Shown in pieces: positions 16,156-25,066 of a DNA stretch of 64,000 bases. The notes below the pieces were generated by a model. That model was not told where the DNA came from. It made no database searches and was given only the letters and a program-made list of their open reading frames with translations. This DNA is from CAXBBB01 sp963841855 (GTDB taxonomy: Bacteria; Bacteroidota; Rhodothermia; Rhodothermales; BA12). The stretch covers positions 186,001-250,000 of the forward strand of contig CAWJEJ010000001.1 in NCBI GenBank assembly GCA_963841855.1, in the 5' to 3' direction. The position numbers were made by a program, and so were the translations under genes. Positions within the stretch are counted from its first letter, which is position 1. The number at the start of each line of letters is the position of its first letter.

Positions 16156-16623
16156 CTATCCCTCGTCGGGCGATGCAGCGCGCCGCCACGTCTGCGTGCG
16201 TCCAAGCGCCCGGACGCCGACGTAGCCGCGGACGCCGAGTTCGTCGCGGCCTTCGAGCTTGAGGATGCCTTTGTAGCGCTTGCCGTTCGTCGGATCGGTG
16301 ATGCGGCCGCCCGAGAACTCGCCGTCGTCCCACTCCATGCCTTCGATCAGCGGAACCGTGCGCAGATCGACGCCCTCGAACTCTCCCTCGCACGTGGAGC
16401 AGAGGTACTGCGGGTTGGGATCGGCCTCGGTGGCCACGATGCGGATGATCCGTCCGCGGAGCACGCCGTCCGACTCGGTGATGCGGACGACGGATTGTGC
16501 CTCGTCTCCGTCGTACGTCGTCCAGTCGCCGAGGTAGGCGCGCGCGGCGGTGGGCAGCGATTGTGCTGCGAGGACGGGGACGAGAGTGCAGGAGGCGAGA
16601 GCCAGAAAGACGATCCGAAACAT
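16156..16623 (-). CDS. DUF2147 secreted protein
   Basis: 155 aa with signal peptide (hydrophobic to about residue 18, VLAAQS). Matches the DUF2147 pattern: GDWTTYDGDEAQSVVRI, a CSTC pair, and GGRITDPTNGKRYKG. The domain is a small lipocalin-like beta structure of unknown role. ATG at 16623 gives the signal peptide. Convergent with the frameshifted dioxygenase, 11 bases apart. Confidence 0.85.
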   Translation of the reverse strand: MFRIVFLALASCTLVPVLAAQSLPTAARAYLGDWTTYDGDEAQSVVRITESDGVLRGRIIRIVATEADPNPQYLCSTCEGEFEGVDLRTVPLIEGMEWDDGEFSGGRITDPTNGKRYKGILKLEGRDELGVRGYVGVRALGRTQTWRRAASPDEG

Positions 16624-16778
16624 GAGGCGTAGAGTGTTGGGACGTTTTAAACGGCGCCGAGGCGCCAAACCGTACCCGAGCCGCACGCCCATCCCTTCGT
16701 CTGCGCTCGGAACCTGCGAACCCGTCCTCCACGTGAGAGAGACCACTTACCGATTCACCCCAACCTCCACCTCCGCCA

Positions 16779-17147
16779 TGCGCGACGACATCACAGAAGG
16801 CGCCACACGATTGGAGCGCAGGCACGATCGATGCGCTTGACGGCCGCACCGTCACGTGCGAATCCGCCGTGTCGGAAGCCTGGTTTCTCGTGAGGCGTGG
16901 CAAAGGCAGTCCGTCTAGAATCCTGGATCTGCTCGGACTGCTCGGCATCGGCGTACTTCCTGGCTGGAGCGAAGAAGCCTAAGCGATCCTGCGGCGCTAC
17001 TCGGACCGAGCCAGCATTGCCGACGCTTGCCTCGTCGCTCTTTCGGAGTCGGAGCGCGCAACCGTCGTGACCCTCAACCGGCTCGACTTTTCCATCTACC
17101 GAACGCCGCAAGGCAAAGCCGTTCGAGCGCTGATGCCCCCGGCATAG
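16779..17147 (+). pseudogene. PIN-domain (VapC-type) toxin remnant
   Basis: One reading frame from about 16793 to TAG at 17145-17147 gives CESAVSEAWFLVRRGKG, then LPGWSEEA, an in-frame TAA at 16978-16980, then ILRRYSDRASIADACLVALS and VVTLNRLDFSIYR. This is the C-terminal two thirds of a PIN-domain ribonuclease; the acidic residues of SIADACL and LNRLDF are in place. The N-terminal VDTS-type motif is gone and the internal stop breaks the frame, so it should be non-functional. Confidence 0.7.
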
Positions 17148-17230
17148 CTGCTCTGCTTGGAAGATGTGACTGGAGCACGCGTCACCGGCTTGACAAGCGC
17201 GCGTTGACTTTGGCAAAACCGCTCTACGCT

Positions 17231-17489
17231 CATAACCGCCAAGATCGACAAGTTCGGCCGCGTCCTGATTCCCAGGCCGGTGCGCCAGCGGATGGGACTG
17301 ACGCCCCGATCGCTCGTCCCGCTCGTCGAGGGGGACGACGGCACAGTCGAGATCAAGGCCGAGGTCATGAAGACCTTCTCTGCTGGCGGGATCAGCTCCG
17401 CGCCTGAGGAGACGACAGTACCGGTTACGGACTGCGTCGCTTCTCGCGCACACTGCGCCCCTACGCTGTTCCTCGACCACCCTTGGTAA
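17231..17489 (+). pseudogene. AbrB/VapB-type antitoxin remnant
   Basis: The frame reads ITAKIDKFGRVLIPRPVRQR then MGLTPRSLVPLVEGDDGTVE, a swapped-hairpin AbrB/SpoVT DNA-binding domain. There is no start codon in frame before this motif (an ATG occurs only inside the domain at 17291, a GTG at 17280), and the C-terminus runs into unrelated sequence. Together with the PIN remnant 84 bases upstream, this is a decayed toxin-antitoxin pair. The toxin-first order is the reverse of most VapBC operons. Confidence 0.6.
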
Positions 17490-17511
17490 GAATCTGTCTG
17501 CAAAGTCTGGA

Positions 17512-17703
17512 GTGTGGTCGGGGTCAACCTCCTCTCTGATGCGCAGGCCCTGCACGTGTGACCTCACCGATGCGCACTGGGCGCACGTCGATCCGCTCGT
17601 CTCGCTGGCCCGCACCGGTGGACGCCCTCGCACCAGGGTCGAGTCTTTCATCCATCTAGCGATGATCCGGTTGTTCGTCGGACGGCTCGCACCTGCTTCA
17701 TAA
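17512..17703 (+). pseudogene. IS5/IS402-type transposase N-terminal fragment
   Basis: CDLTDAHWAHVDPLVSLART then GGRPRT is the N-terminal DUF4096 signature of IS402-like transposases (LTDAQW...GRPRT). The frame stops at 17703 and no catalytic DDE domain or clear inverted ends follow. It marks a past insertion beside the decayed toxin-antitoxin genes. Confidence 0.65.
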
Positions 17704-17795
17704 ACAGTTTCTCAGCGCGCCGATCGAACGGTTTCCTCCGCTGAGCGTGCGATACCCTGCGCCCGCCACGTTGACGAGGCCTACCCCGCCGCTCT

Positions 17796-20700
17796 ATGGA
17801 ACTCCCTCTGTCCTCGCCCGCTTCTGCCGATCTCTCGCGCGTGCAGGCGCGTCTGGGTAGCCTGAGATCGCGCCTGGCAGGAGCGACGATGGTGCGCGGC
17901 GCCGTTTTGGGTGTCTTGCTCGCGGCCACGATCGGGACGCTGGTATTGGGCGCCGAGGCCGTGCTGTGGATGCCGCCTGCGGTGCGGCTCGTGCTGCTGG
18001 CTCTGCTGCTGGCGCTGTTCGCGGCTCCGCTGATCCACGCAGGCGCATTTGTCTGGCGCGCGCTGACCCGCCGTTCGGACGCGCTCTCCGACGCGTCGCT
18101 GGCCCGGCACATAGGTCAGCGCAACGCGCGCGACGGCGAGCGGCTGCTGACGCTCGTCCAACTCGCCGACCACTCGGCCTCTGGGTCCGGCACTTTGGTC
18201 GCGACTGCCCGCGATCGCATGGGCACGCTCGTCAACGGCACTCCGTTCGAGAACGCCGTTCGCCCGCTCGAAGCCGCCGACCACCTGGCGCGCTGGGCCG
18301 TGATCGCGCTCATGCCTCTGGTCGCCTGGTGCGCCGTCTCCCCACAGACTGCGCGCGGCGCTGCAGACCGCCTATTTTCGCCCGCCGCTGCATTCATTCG
18401 GCCGGCGCCGTTCGCTCTCGATGTGTCGCCGGGCGACGTGGAAGTGACCGCGGGCGATACGGTCCGAGTCGAGGTGCTGACCGTCGGCGGTAGACCGTCC
18501 GAGATGTGGCTGGAGTCGAAGCGCGAAGGCGAGCAGGCCGTCGACCGGATTCGTTTACTGCCGACCGGTACAGAACAGAGCACCTCGTATCTGGGAGCGC
18601 TGGGCAACGTCCGCCACGCGTCCGAATACCGCGTCGTGGCCAATCCGGTCGAGAGCGCGTGGTACTCGGTCGCCGTCGCCAACCCGCCGGTCGTGCGCAG
18701 CCTGCAACTCGAACTGGTGCCGCCGCGCTACAGTGGCCTGCCGCCCCAAACGCTAGACGCTGGCGTGGGCGACGTGGCGGCGCTTCCAGGCACGCAGGTG
18801 CGCGTCGCGCTCGGCCTAGGCGGCGGAGAGGCCCGAAGCGCCCGCCTCGACTTCGAAAGACGCGACGATGTGACGCTCGAGCTGGCAGCCGCGCGAGCAT
18901 CGGGCTCGTTTTCGGTCGGACCGGCGGATGCCTACCGGGTCGTAGTCGATGGGACGTCGGGGCGCAGCGCCCAACCGTCGGCCACGTTCTACGTTACCCC
19001 GCTGGCCGATGCGCCGCCGACGATCCGCATCGCCTCGCCCGAACCCGGCCTGGATCTGGACGACAGCAAGCGCGTCGTCGTGCGCGGCGAGGCGAGCGAC
19101 GACTTCGGGCTCTCGGACGCCGTCCTCGTCTATAGGCTGACCGCGCGCGCCGGTAAACCCGCCGAGTCCGGTTACGTCCGCGTTGGATTGACGCTCGAAC
19201 CAGGCGCGCGCATCCAGCAGATCGTCCACGCGTGGGATCTGAGCGCGCTCCCCAACCTAACGCTGACGGCGGGCGACGAAATCACGTATTACCTCGAAGC
19301 GCGCGACAACAACAGCGTCGCGGGCAACCAGATCGGCCGCTCGGCGACGCACCGCCTGCGCCTGCCGGGACTGGGCGAACGCTTCGACGCTCTCGACGAG
19401 CAGGAAGACGACCTGGAACGCTCGCTCCGCGATCTGGACGAGAAGAGCGAGTCGGCCCGCGAGCAGTTCGAGCAGTTGCGCCGCGAACTCCGCCAAAACC
19501 GGGATGCGACGTGGGAATCTCAGCAGGCTTTGCAGTCGGCCGAGCAGCGGCAGCAGCAGCTGGAGGAGCAGGCGCGCGCGCTGACCGAAGCCACGGAGGA
19601 GTTGGGCCGCACTATGGAAGAGCAGGGGCTGATGTCCGAAGAGACGCGCGAGCAGTACGACGAACTGCGGCGCGTGATGGAGGAACTGGCCTCGCCCGAG
19701 TTGCAAGAAGCGCTCGACGAGTTGCGCAAGGCGATGGAAGAACTCGACCTGAGCCAGATGCAGCAGGCTATGGAGGAGTTCGACCAGGGCGAGCAGCAGT
19801 ATCAAAAGCGGCTAGAACGCGCGCTCGAACTGATGAAGAACCTCCGCATCCAGCGCGAACTCGAAGAGCTGGCCGCGCGCGCCCAGGAACTCGCCGACGA
19901 GCAGGCCGCTATCGAAGAAGACACCCGCAAGCTCGACGAGCAGAGCGAGAGCGATTCGGAGTCGAGTCAGGAGGACGAATCGGAATCCGAAAGCGAGGGC
20001 AGGGAGTCGGGCGAGAACTCGCAATCCGGTGAGCAGTCGGAGAGCGGCGAGCAGTCCGAGTCAGGCGATCGGGCGCCGTCGCAGGACGAGTTGGACGAAC
20101 TAGCCGAGCGGCAGGAAGCGGCCGCTGAAAAAGCCGACTCGCTCAACGCCGAACTCGACGAATTGCGCGAACGCATGGAGGAAGCACGATCCGCCGACGA
20201 GAACAAACTCGACCAGATTCGGCAGCAATCCGGCACCCAGGCAACGCCCGAGCAGATGCGTCAGACGGCCGAGCAGATGCAGCAGGGCCAGACCGGCCAG
20301 CAGCAGCAGTCGCAGCAGCAGCAGAGTCAGCAGCAGATGCGCCAATTGCAAAGCCAGCTGGAGGGCATGAAGCAGCAGATGCAGCAGCAGAAAGACCAGC
20401 TCAACATTGCGGCTCTACGCCGCGCGCTCGACGACGTGCTGCTGCTTTCCGAGCGCCAGGAAGCGCTGCGCTACGAGGTCCAGGGCGTCGCCGCGGACAG
20501 CCCTGCCTTGCGCAGCGGCGCGCGCGCTCAGACGCAGATCCGCGAGTCGTTCGAGGTCGTCATCGACACGCTGTCCAGCATCGCCAGCCGGGCGCCCAAC
20601 GTGACGCGCGCCGTCCAGCGCATCGCAGGCGATGGGCTGCGCGAGATGAGGGCGGCAACCGATGAACTGGGCGAGCGGCGCCCCTCACCCGCCGCCGCCC

Positions 20701-21365
20701 GCCAGCGTGCAGCCATGACGCAGCTCAACGAACTGGCCTTGCGTCTGAGCAAGCTGCTCGACCAGGCCATGAGCTCGCAAAACAGTCAGAGCGGAAGCGG
20801 CCAGTCGATGCAGCAGATGATGCAGCAGCTCCAGCAAATGGGTCAGCAGCAGCAGCAGATCAACGGGCAGATCCAGCAGCACCTTAACCAGACAGCGGGC
20901 GAGCGCAAGAGCGGACAGAGCGGCGAGCGGCTGCGCCAGATCGGCGAGCAGCAGGCCAAGATCCGCCGCGAACTGCGCGAGATGAGTAGAGGCCTCGAAG
21001 GCGAAGGAGCCGAGGGCCAGATGCTGCGCCAGATGGAGGACGCCGCTCAGCAGATGGCCGAAACCATCGACCAACTCTCGCGCGGACAGGCCGGTCGGCC
21101 GCTTCTCGAACGCCAGCAGCGCATCCTGACCCGCCTCCTCCAAGCTCAAAACGCGAGCCAGCAGCGGGGCGAGGAAGAGAAACGCGAAGGGCGCCCCGGA
21201 GACGAGCAGCCGCGCCCGCCGGGGTCGCCGCTGCCGCCGCCCGAACGCGCCGAGCAGCTGCGCCGCGACCTGATCCGCGCGCTCGAAAGCGGCTACGCGC
21301 CTGAGTACGAAGCGCTCATCCGCCGCTACTTCGAGACGCTCCGCGAGCAGGAACAGCCGCGCTGA
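17796..21365 (+). CDS. DUF4175 family giant membrane protein
   Basis: 1189 aa. The N-terminus has hydrophobic spans at about residues 33-55, 62-90 and 165-185, then a beta-rich periplasmic-type region to about 530. The C-terminal half is a long Glu/Gln-rich coiled coil (about 535-720, 770-900, 970-1110) with an acidic Ser-rich linker, SGEQSESGEQSESG (about 745-765). This is the DUF4175 layout seen in Bacteroidota and Proteobacteria, where it often lies near MoxR/BatA-type genes; none is visible here. Function unknown, and the coiled coil suggests a structural or scaffold role. Confidence 0.88.
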   Translation: MELPLSSPASADLSRVQARLGSLRSRLAGATMVRGAVLGVLLAATIGTLVLGAEAVLWMPPAVRLVLLALLLALFAAPLIHAGAFVWRALTRRSDALSDASLARHIGQRNARDGERLLTLVQLADHSASGSGTLVATARDRMGTLVNGTPFENAVRPLEAADHLARWAVIALMPLVAWCAVSPQTARGAADRLFSPAAAFIRPAPFALDVSPGDVEVTAGDTVRVEVLTVGGRPSEMWLESKREGEQAVDRIRLLPTGTEQSTSYLGALGNVRHASEYRVVANPVESAWYSVAVANPPVVRSLQLELVPPRYSGLPPQTLDAGVGDVAALPGTQVRVALGLGGGEARSARLDFERRDDVTLELAAARASGSFSVGPADAYRVVVDGTSGRSAQPSATFYVTPLADAPPTIRIASPEPGLDLDDSKRVVVRGEASDDFGLSDAVLVYRLTARAGKPAESGYVRVGLTLEPGARIQQIVHAWDLSALPNLTLTAGDEITYYLEARDNNSVAGNQIGRSATHRLRLPGLGERFDALDEQEDDLERSLRDLDEKSESAREQFEQLRRELRQNRDATWESQQALQSAEQRQQQLEEQARALTEATEELGRTMEEQGLMSEETREQYDELRRVMEELASPELQEALDELRKAMEELDLSQMQQAMEEFDQGEQQYQKRLERALELMKNLRIQRELEELAARAQELADEQAAIEEDTRKLDEQSESDSESSQEDESESESEGRESGENSQSGEQSESGEQSESGDRAPSQDELDELAERQEAAAEKADSLNAELDELRERMEEARSADENKLDQIRQQSGTQATPEQMRQTAEQMQQGQTGQQQQSQQQQSQQQMRQLQSQLEGMKQQMQQQKDQLNIAALRRALDDVLLLSERQEALRYEVQGVAADSPALRSGARAQTQIRESFEVVIDTLSSIASRAPNVTRAVQRIAGDGLREMRAATDELGERRPSPAAARQRAAMTQLNELALRLSKLLDQAMSSQNSQSGSGQSMQQMMQQLQQMGQQQQQINGQIQQHLNQTAGERKSGQSGERLRQIGEQQAKIRRELREMSRGLEGEGAEGQMLRQMEDAAQQMAETIDQLSRGQAGRPLLERQQRILTRLLQAQNASQQRGEEEKREGRPGDEQPRPPGSPLPPPERAEQLRRDLIRALESGYAPEYEALIRRYFETLREQEQPR

Positions 21366-21430
21366 GTCATCCAGGGACAGCCCCTCACCTGCTAGGTGTA
21401 CGACCAAATGCGATAGGCTGAGCAGCGAAG

Positions 21431-21462
21431 TTGGACGTGTTAGCCGTCGTGGCGTATTTTTC
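21431..21462 (+). promoter_or_regulatory. Candidate promoter of the GT5-like gene
   Basis: TTG at 21431-21433 and TATTTTTC at 21455-21462, separated by 21 bases, fit the Bacteroidota -33/-7 pattern (TTG, TAnnTTTG) with one mismatch. The ATG follows at 21500. Confidence 0.4.
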
Positions 21463-21499
21463 AGCGTTCCTCTATCCAGTTCGTCAATCTCCAGTCTGT

Positions 21500-22261
21500 A
21501 TGGCTACGCCCACCCGGGTGCTGTTCGTCGCGAGCGAAGCTACACCGTTCCACACGTCCACCGACGTCGCCGACCTAGTTCGGCAGCTTCCCGAGCAGCT
21601 TCAGGAATCGGGAGACTTCGAGCTGCGCATCCTCATGCCGCGCTTCGGCATCATCTCCGAGCGCAAGAACCGCCTGCACGAGGTGATCCGCCTGTCGGGC
21701 GCCCAGGTCACGATGGGCGACGAGACCGAGACGGTCAAGATCAAAGTCGCGTCGATTCCCGGCATCCGTCTTCAGGTCTACTTCGTCGAGAGCGTCGCCT
21801 ACTTCAAGCGCAAAGGCACCTACAAAGCGCGCAAGAACGACGAGATCTTCGAGGACAACGCGTTCCGCTCGCTCTTCTTCGGGCGCGCGGTCCTGGCCAC
21901 GATTCGCAATCTGGGCTGGTCGCCCGACATCGTCCACGCGGCCGGATGGGTGGGCGCGCTGACGCCTTACGTGATCCGCAAGGAGTTTGCCGACGACGAA
22001 CTGATCGGCGGCGCCAAGATCGTCTACACGCCCGACGCCTACGATGCCACCGCCCAACTCGATGAGGCGACGGTCGCGCTGATGTCGGGCGACGCCAGTG
22101 TGGGCGACACGCTCCGCCAGATCGCGCTCAACAACGCCGACGCCGTCGTCCACACGCCGCAGATCGAAGTCGAAGTCGAGGCCACGCTCGCCGAGTCGTT
22201 CGATACGGCCATCGATACGGTGCGTCCGGTCTACGAAGGGTTGTTGGGAACGGAAGGCTGA
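21500..22261 (+). CDS. GT5 starch-synthase-like N-domain protein (half-length)
   Basis: 253 aa resembling only the N-terminal domain of glycogen/starch synthase (ADP-glucose binding half; full enzymes are about 470-500 aa). VLFVASEATPF is followed by TSTDVADLV where true synthases have KTGGLADV, so the substrate-binding KxGG motif is lost. DIVHAAGWVGALTPYVI corresponds to the DVVHAHDW..ALvP region. Catalysis as a glycogen synthase is unlikely. Such short proteins are commonly found beside DUF4270 genes in Bacteroidota, as here; the function of the pair is unknown. Confidence 0.85.
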   Translation: MATPTRVLFVASEATPFHTSTDVADLVRQLPEQLQESGDFELRILMPRFGIISERKNRLHEVIRLSGAQVTMGDETETVKIKVASIPGIRLQVYFVESVAYFKRKGTYKARKNDEIFEDNAFRSLFFGRAVLATIRNLGWSPDIVHAAGWVGALTPYVIRKEFADDELIGGAKIVYTPDAYDATAQLDEATVALMSGDASVGDTLRQIALNNADAVVHTPQIEVEVEATLAESFDTAIDTVRPVYEGLLGTEG

Positions 22262-22500
22262 CTCTGGACCGGGTACGGTTTCGCTTGGACGTGAGCGCTG
22301 TGCTCGCGGCAGGCATCTCAGGCCGTGTCAAGCGGATCCCGAATCGCGACCGCGCTGCATACGCGGATGGTATTTGCGCTGGCTTCACTGGCTAGGCGCT
22401 TTTTTGCACGCTGTCCTGTTCCGACCTCGCACCGAGCGTCATACGAAGCCGCCGACAGCGGCCGTTGTGAGGCTTCCCTCCTGCCCTTCTCTTCCGCTGC

Positions 22501-23694
22501 ATGACGCGTCTTTTCTGTCTCGCACTCGCCGCACTGCTGTTTGCTGCATGTGACGACCCTTCTAACGTCGGACTTGGGCTCGTCGGTGATGAAGGAAGCT
22601 CGCCCACGATAGCCCGAACCGGCCTGCCGCTGACCCCGCTTGACCGAATCGAGCGAACCGGCAACGCAGACCAGTCGCTGGCAGGTACTACCGCCGATCC
22701 CATCTTGGGTACCATTACCGCGGCCGCCTATCTCGACTTCGGAGCGCCCCGGGTTCTGAATGCCAACAGCACGGTCGAAGGATTCCGCTCCACAGCAGTC
22801 AGCGGCGTGACGCTGGACCTGCCGATTTCATACCGATACGGCGATACCCTGTCGACGGTGCGATACGCGCTGCGCAGTATCGACACGCCGTTCAACGCTG
22901 TCAGTGCCCCGTCAGACACGTCGTTCGCTGCAGGCGAGGTGATTACGACGTTCGAGGCCTCGGCCAGCGCGTCGGTCGTCACGGTTACGCTTCCCGACGA
23001 GTGGGTCGCACGGCTGGACACGACGCTGCGAGGCGATAGTTTTCTAGACTCGTTCAACGGATTTTATGTCGAGCCACTCTCCGGCAATGCCGTATTGGGC
23101 TTTCGACAGTTCAGCCCGACGAGCCAATCGCTCGTTGCTCTAACGGCCCGCTCGGCCGCCGATACGGTGCGCTTCGTCGCCAATGCCGGAGCGACGACGA
23201 TTTCTCGCTCCAACGCTCCCCCGCTTGCCCAGGGAAACGTGCTGGTGCAGGACGGCTTTCGCCACGCTCTCACCGTCGACTTGAGCGACTCATCGCTCAT
23301 CAGGACGTATCGGAACGTTGGTCTGGCCCGCATCGCGGTCGAACTCCCTACGCTGTCCGTGCTCGAATCCACAGGCTCGTACGTCCGCCCGAGCGCACTT
23401 CCCAGCCTGGAACTGGTAGCTCTCACCGCCACAGATGCCGATGTCGTCAATGGAGGCGTGCTGCTGCTTCAAGTTAGACCCGAACTGATAGACGGCACGC
23501 TGCGCTTCTCCTCGCCCCGCTTGCAGCAGCTTCTGCAGCGCACGCTTCTGGGCGACACGCAGTGCTTCGATACGGCCGCGACCAACTGCTTCGGCAGGCT
23601 TGGATTCCGCTTCACACCCGCCTCCAACACGATTGGCGCGTTCGTGCTCACCGGCGAGGCCCGCGCCGCCCTCACGATCATCCCGACCGACTGA
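22501..23694 (+). CDS. DUF4270 lipoprotein
   Basis: 397 aa. Signal peptide with lipobox FAAC (Cys17) then DDPSNVGLGLVGD, a typical DUF4270 opening. The remainder is beta-rich with no catalytic motif. The family is exported, probably surface or periplasm located, and of unknown function. The stop overlaps the next ATG by one base. A 239-base gap without recognisable features separates it from the GT5-like gene upstream. Confidence 0.88.
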   Translation: MTRLFCLALAALLFAACDDPSNVGLGLVGDEGSSPTIARTGLPLTPLDRIERTGNADQSLAGTTADPILGTITAAAYLDFGAPRVLNANSTVEGFRSTAVSGVTLDLPISYRYGDTLSTVRYALRSIDTPFNAVSAPSDTSFAAGEVITTFEASASASVVTVTLPDEWVARLDTTLRGDSFLDSFNGFYVEPLSGNAVLGFRQFSPTSQSLVALTARSAADTVRFVANAGATTISRSNAPPLAQGNVLVQDGFRHALTVDLSDSSLIRTYRNVGLARIAVELPTLSVLESTGSYVRPSALPSLELVALTATDADVVNGGVLLLQVRPELIDGTLRFSSPRLQQLLQRTLLGDTQCFDTAATNCFGRLGFRFTPASNTIGAFVLTGEARAALTIIPTD

Positions 23695-25013
23695 TGCCGA
23701 TTCGCTCTCTCTTACGCTCCATCACCGTCGCGGCCTGCCTGCTCGGGCCGATGACTGTCCAGGCGCAGTCGGCCGACGCATTCAATGGCTCGCTCTACAG
23801 CCGCTTCGGGATGGGCGAACTGCTCTCGCTCGGATCGAACCGCGCCGTCGGCATGGGCGGCGGCGGGTACGCCCTCTCCTCGCCCGGATACACGACGTTC
23901 GCCAACCCGGCCGCGCTCTCGGATCAGGTATTGGCGCGCATCGGCTTTGGAGGTTTCTACCAAGGAATCGAGATTACGGATGCCAACGACGAGCAAACGT
24001 TGCTCTCGGATGGGCTGGTCGGCCCGGTCCATCTGACCATCCCGCTCTACGCGCGCAAGCTCGGCATCGGCCTGCAGTATTCACCCTATTCGCGCGTCAG
24101 TTATCAGGTGTCTCAGCCCGCAACGTTGCTGGACGAAGGACCCAACGGAACGAGAGACGTCGTCAACTACACGACGGCATTTCGAGGCAGCGGTGGGCTG
24201 CAGCGCCTGGAAGCGGGCGTCGGGTACGCTCCCAACGAAAATCTGCGTCTAGGCGCTACGTTCGGCGTACTCTTCGGCATCATCGAGCGCAGCCAGCGCA
24301 CCTCCAGCCCAGACGTCACTTTCACGCCGGTAACGCAGAACCGCAGTACGCGCCAGACGGGGGTCTTGGCGTCTGTCGGCGCGCAGTATACGCTCCCCAA
24401 CCTGGGCGCCGAAGGCAACCAGCTGACCGCTGGGCTGGTCGTCTCGCCGGGCGTCATACTCGACGTCGTGCGCGTCTCGACGCTCGGCGAGAGCCTCGAC
24501 CGCGACACGCTCGCTACGGCGCAGAACGGTAAGACGCGGCTTCCGTGGACGATTGCGGGCGGACTGTCCTACACAGTGGGCGATCGGTGGACGCTCACGA
24601 CGGATGCGCGTTTTGAGCCGTGGACCGATTTCGACAGCGACTTCGACTGGCCCGGATACGAGGCAGAAGGAGCTTCGCGCTTCCAAGACCGTGTACGCCT
24701 ATCGGGCGGATTCGAGTACGTCCCGGCCGGAAACCGCCCTTTCGAGCCCTACTGGCGCCGCGTCGCCTATCGTCTGGGAGGCTCGTTCGATAAAGGATAC
24801 GTGGATCCGATCGCGGGCGAAGGTATTGAAACGCTTGCACTTACCGGCGGCTTCAGCTTGCCTACGCTGCTGGCTGGCACGCAAGTTGATCTTAACCTGG
24901 AAGCCGGCACAAGGGGCAGCGCTAGCGGCGACCTCGTCCGCGACCGCTACTACCGCGTCGGCCTCAACATCAACATCGGTGAACGCTGGTTCCAGCGGCA
25001 GAAACTCCGCTGA
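23694..25013 (+). CDS. Outer-membrane beta-barrel protein (FadL/PorV-like)
   Basis: 439 aa, signal peptide cleaved after VQAQS (about residue 25). SLYSRFGMGELLSLGSNRAV followed by AMGG-like GMGGGGYALSSPGYTTFANP is the N-terminal pattern of FadL/PorV-type barrels in Bacteroidota. Many amphipathic strands and a C-terminal strand ending in RQKLR follow. Starts in a one-base overlap with the DUF4270 stop, so the two are probably co-expressed. Cargo unknown. Confidence 0.82.
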   Translation: MPIRSLLRSITVAACLLGPMTVQAQSADAFNGSLYSRFGMGELLSLGSNRAVGMGGGGYALSSPGYTTFANPAALSDQVLARIGFGGFYQGIEITDANDEQTLLSDGLVGPVHLTIPLYARKLGIGLQYSPYSRVSYQVSQPATLLDEGPNGTRDVVNYTTAFRGSGGLQRLEAGVGYAPNENLRLGATFGVLFGIIERSQRTSSPDVTFTPVTQNRSTRQTGVLASVGAQYTLPNLGAEGNQLTAGLVVSPGVILDVVRVSTLGESLDRDTLATAQNGKTRLPWTIAGGLSYTVGDRWTLTTDARFEPWTDFDSDFDWPGYEAEGASRFQDRVRLSGGFEYVPAGNRPFEPYWRRVAYRLGGSFDKGYVDPIAGEGIETLALTGGFSLPTLLAGTQVDLNLEAGTRGSASGDLVRDRYYRVGLNINIGERWFQRQKLR

Positions 25014-25066
25014 CCCGGCGCGGTCCTAGAGACCGACTCACCTTCCACCTCTCGACCTCCCCACCT

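Noticed and set aside
22262..22500. Riboswitch or RNA before DUF4270
   Set aside because: No convincing structure or motif; reported as an empty gap.
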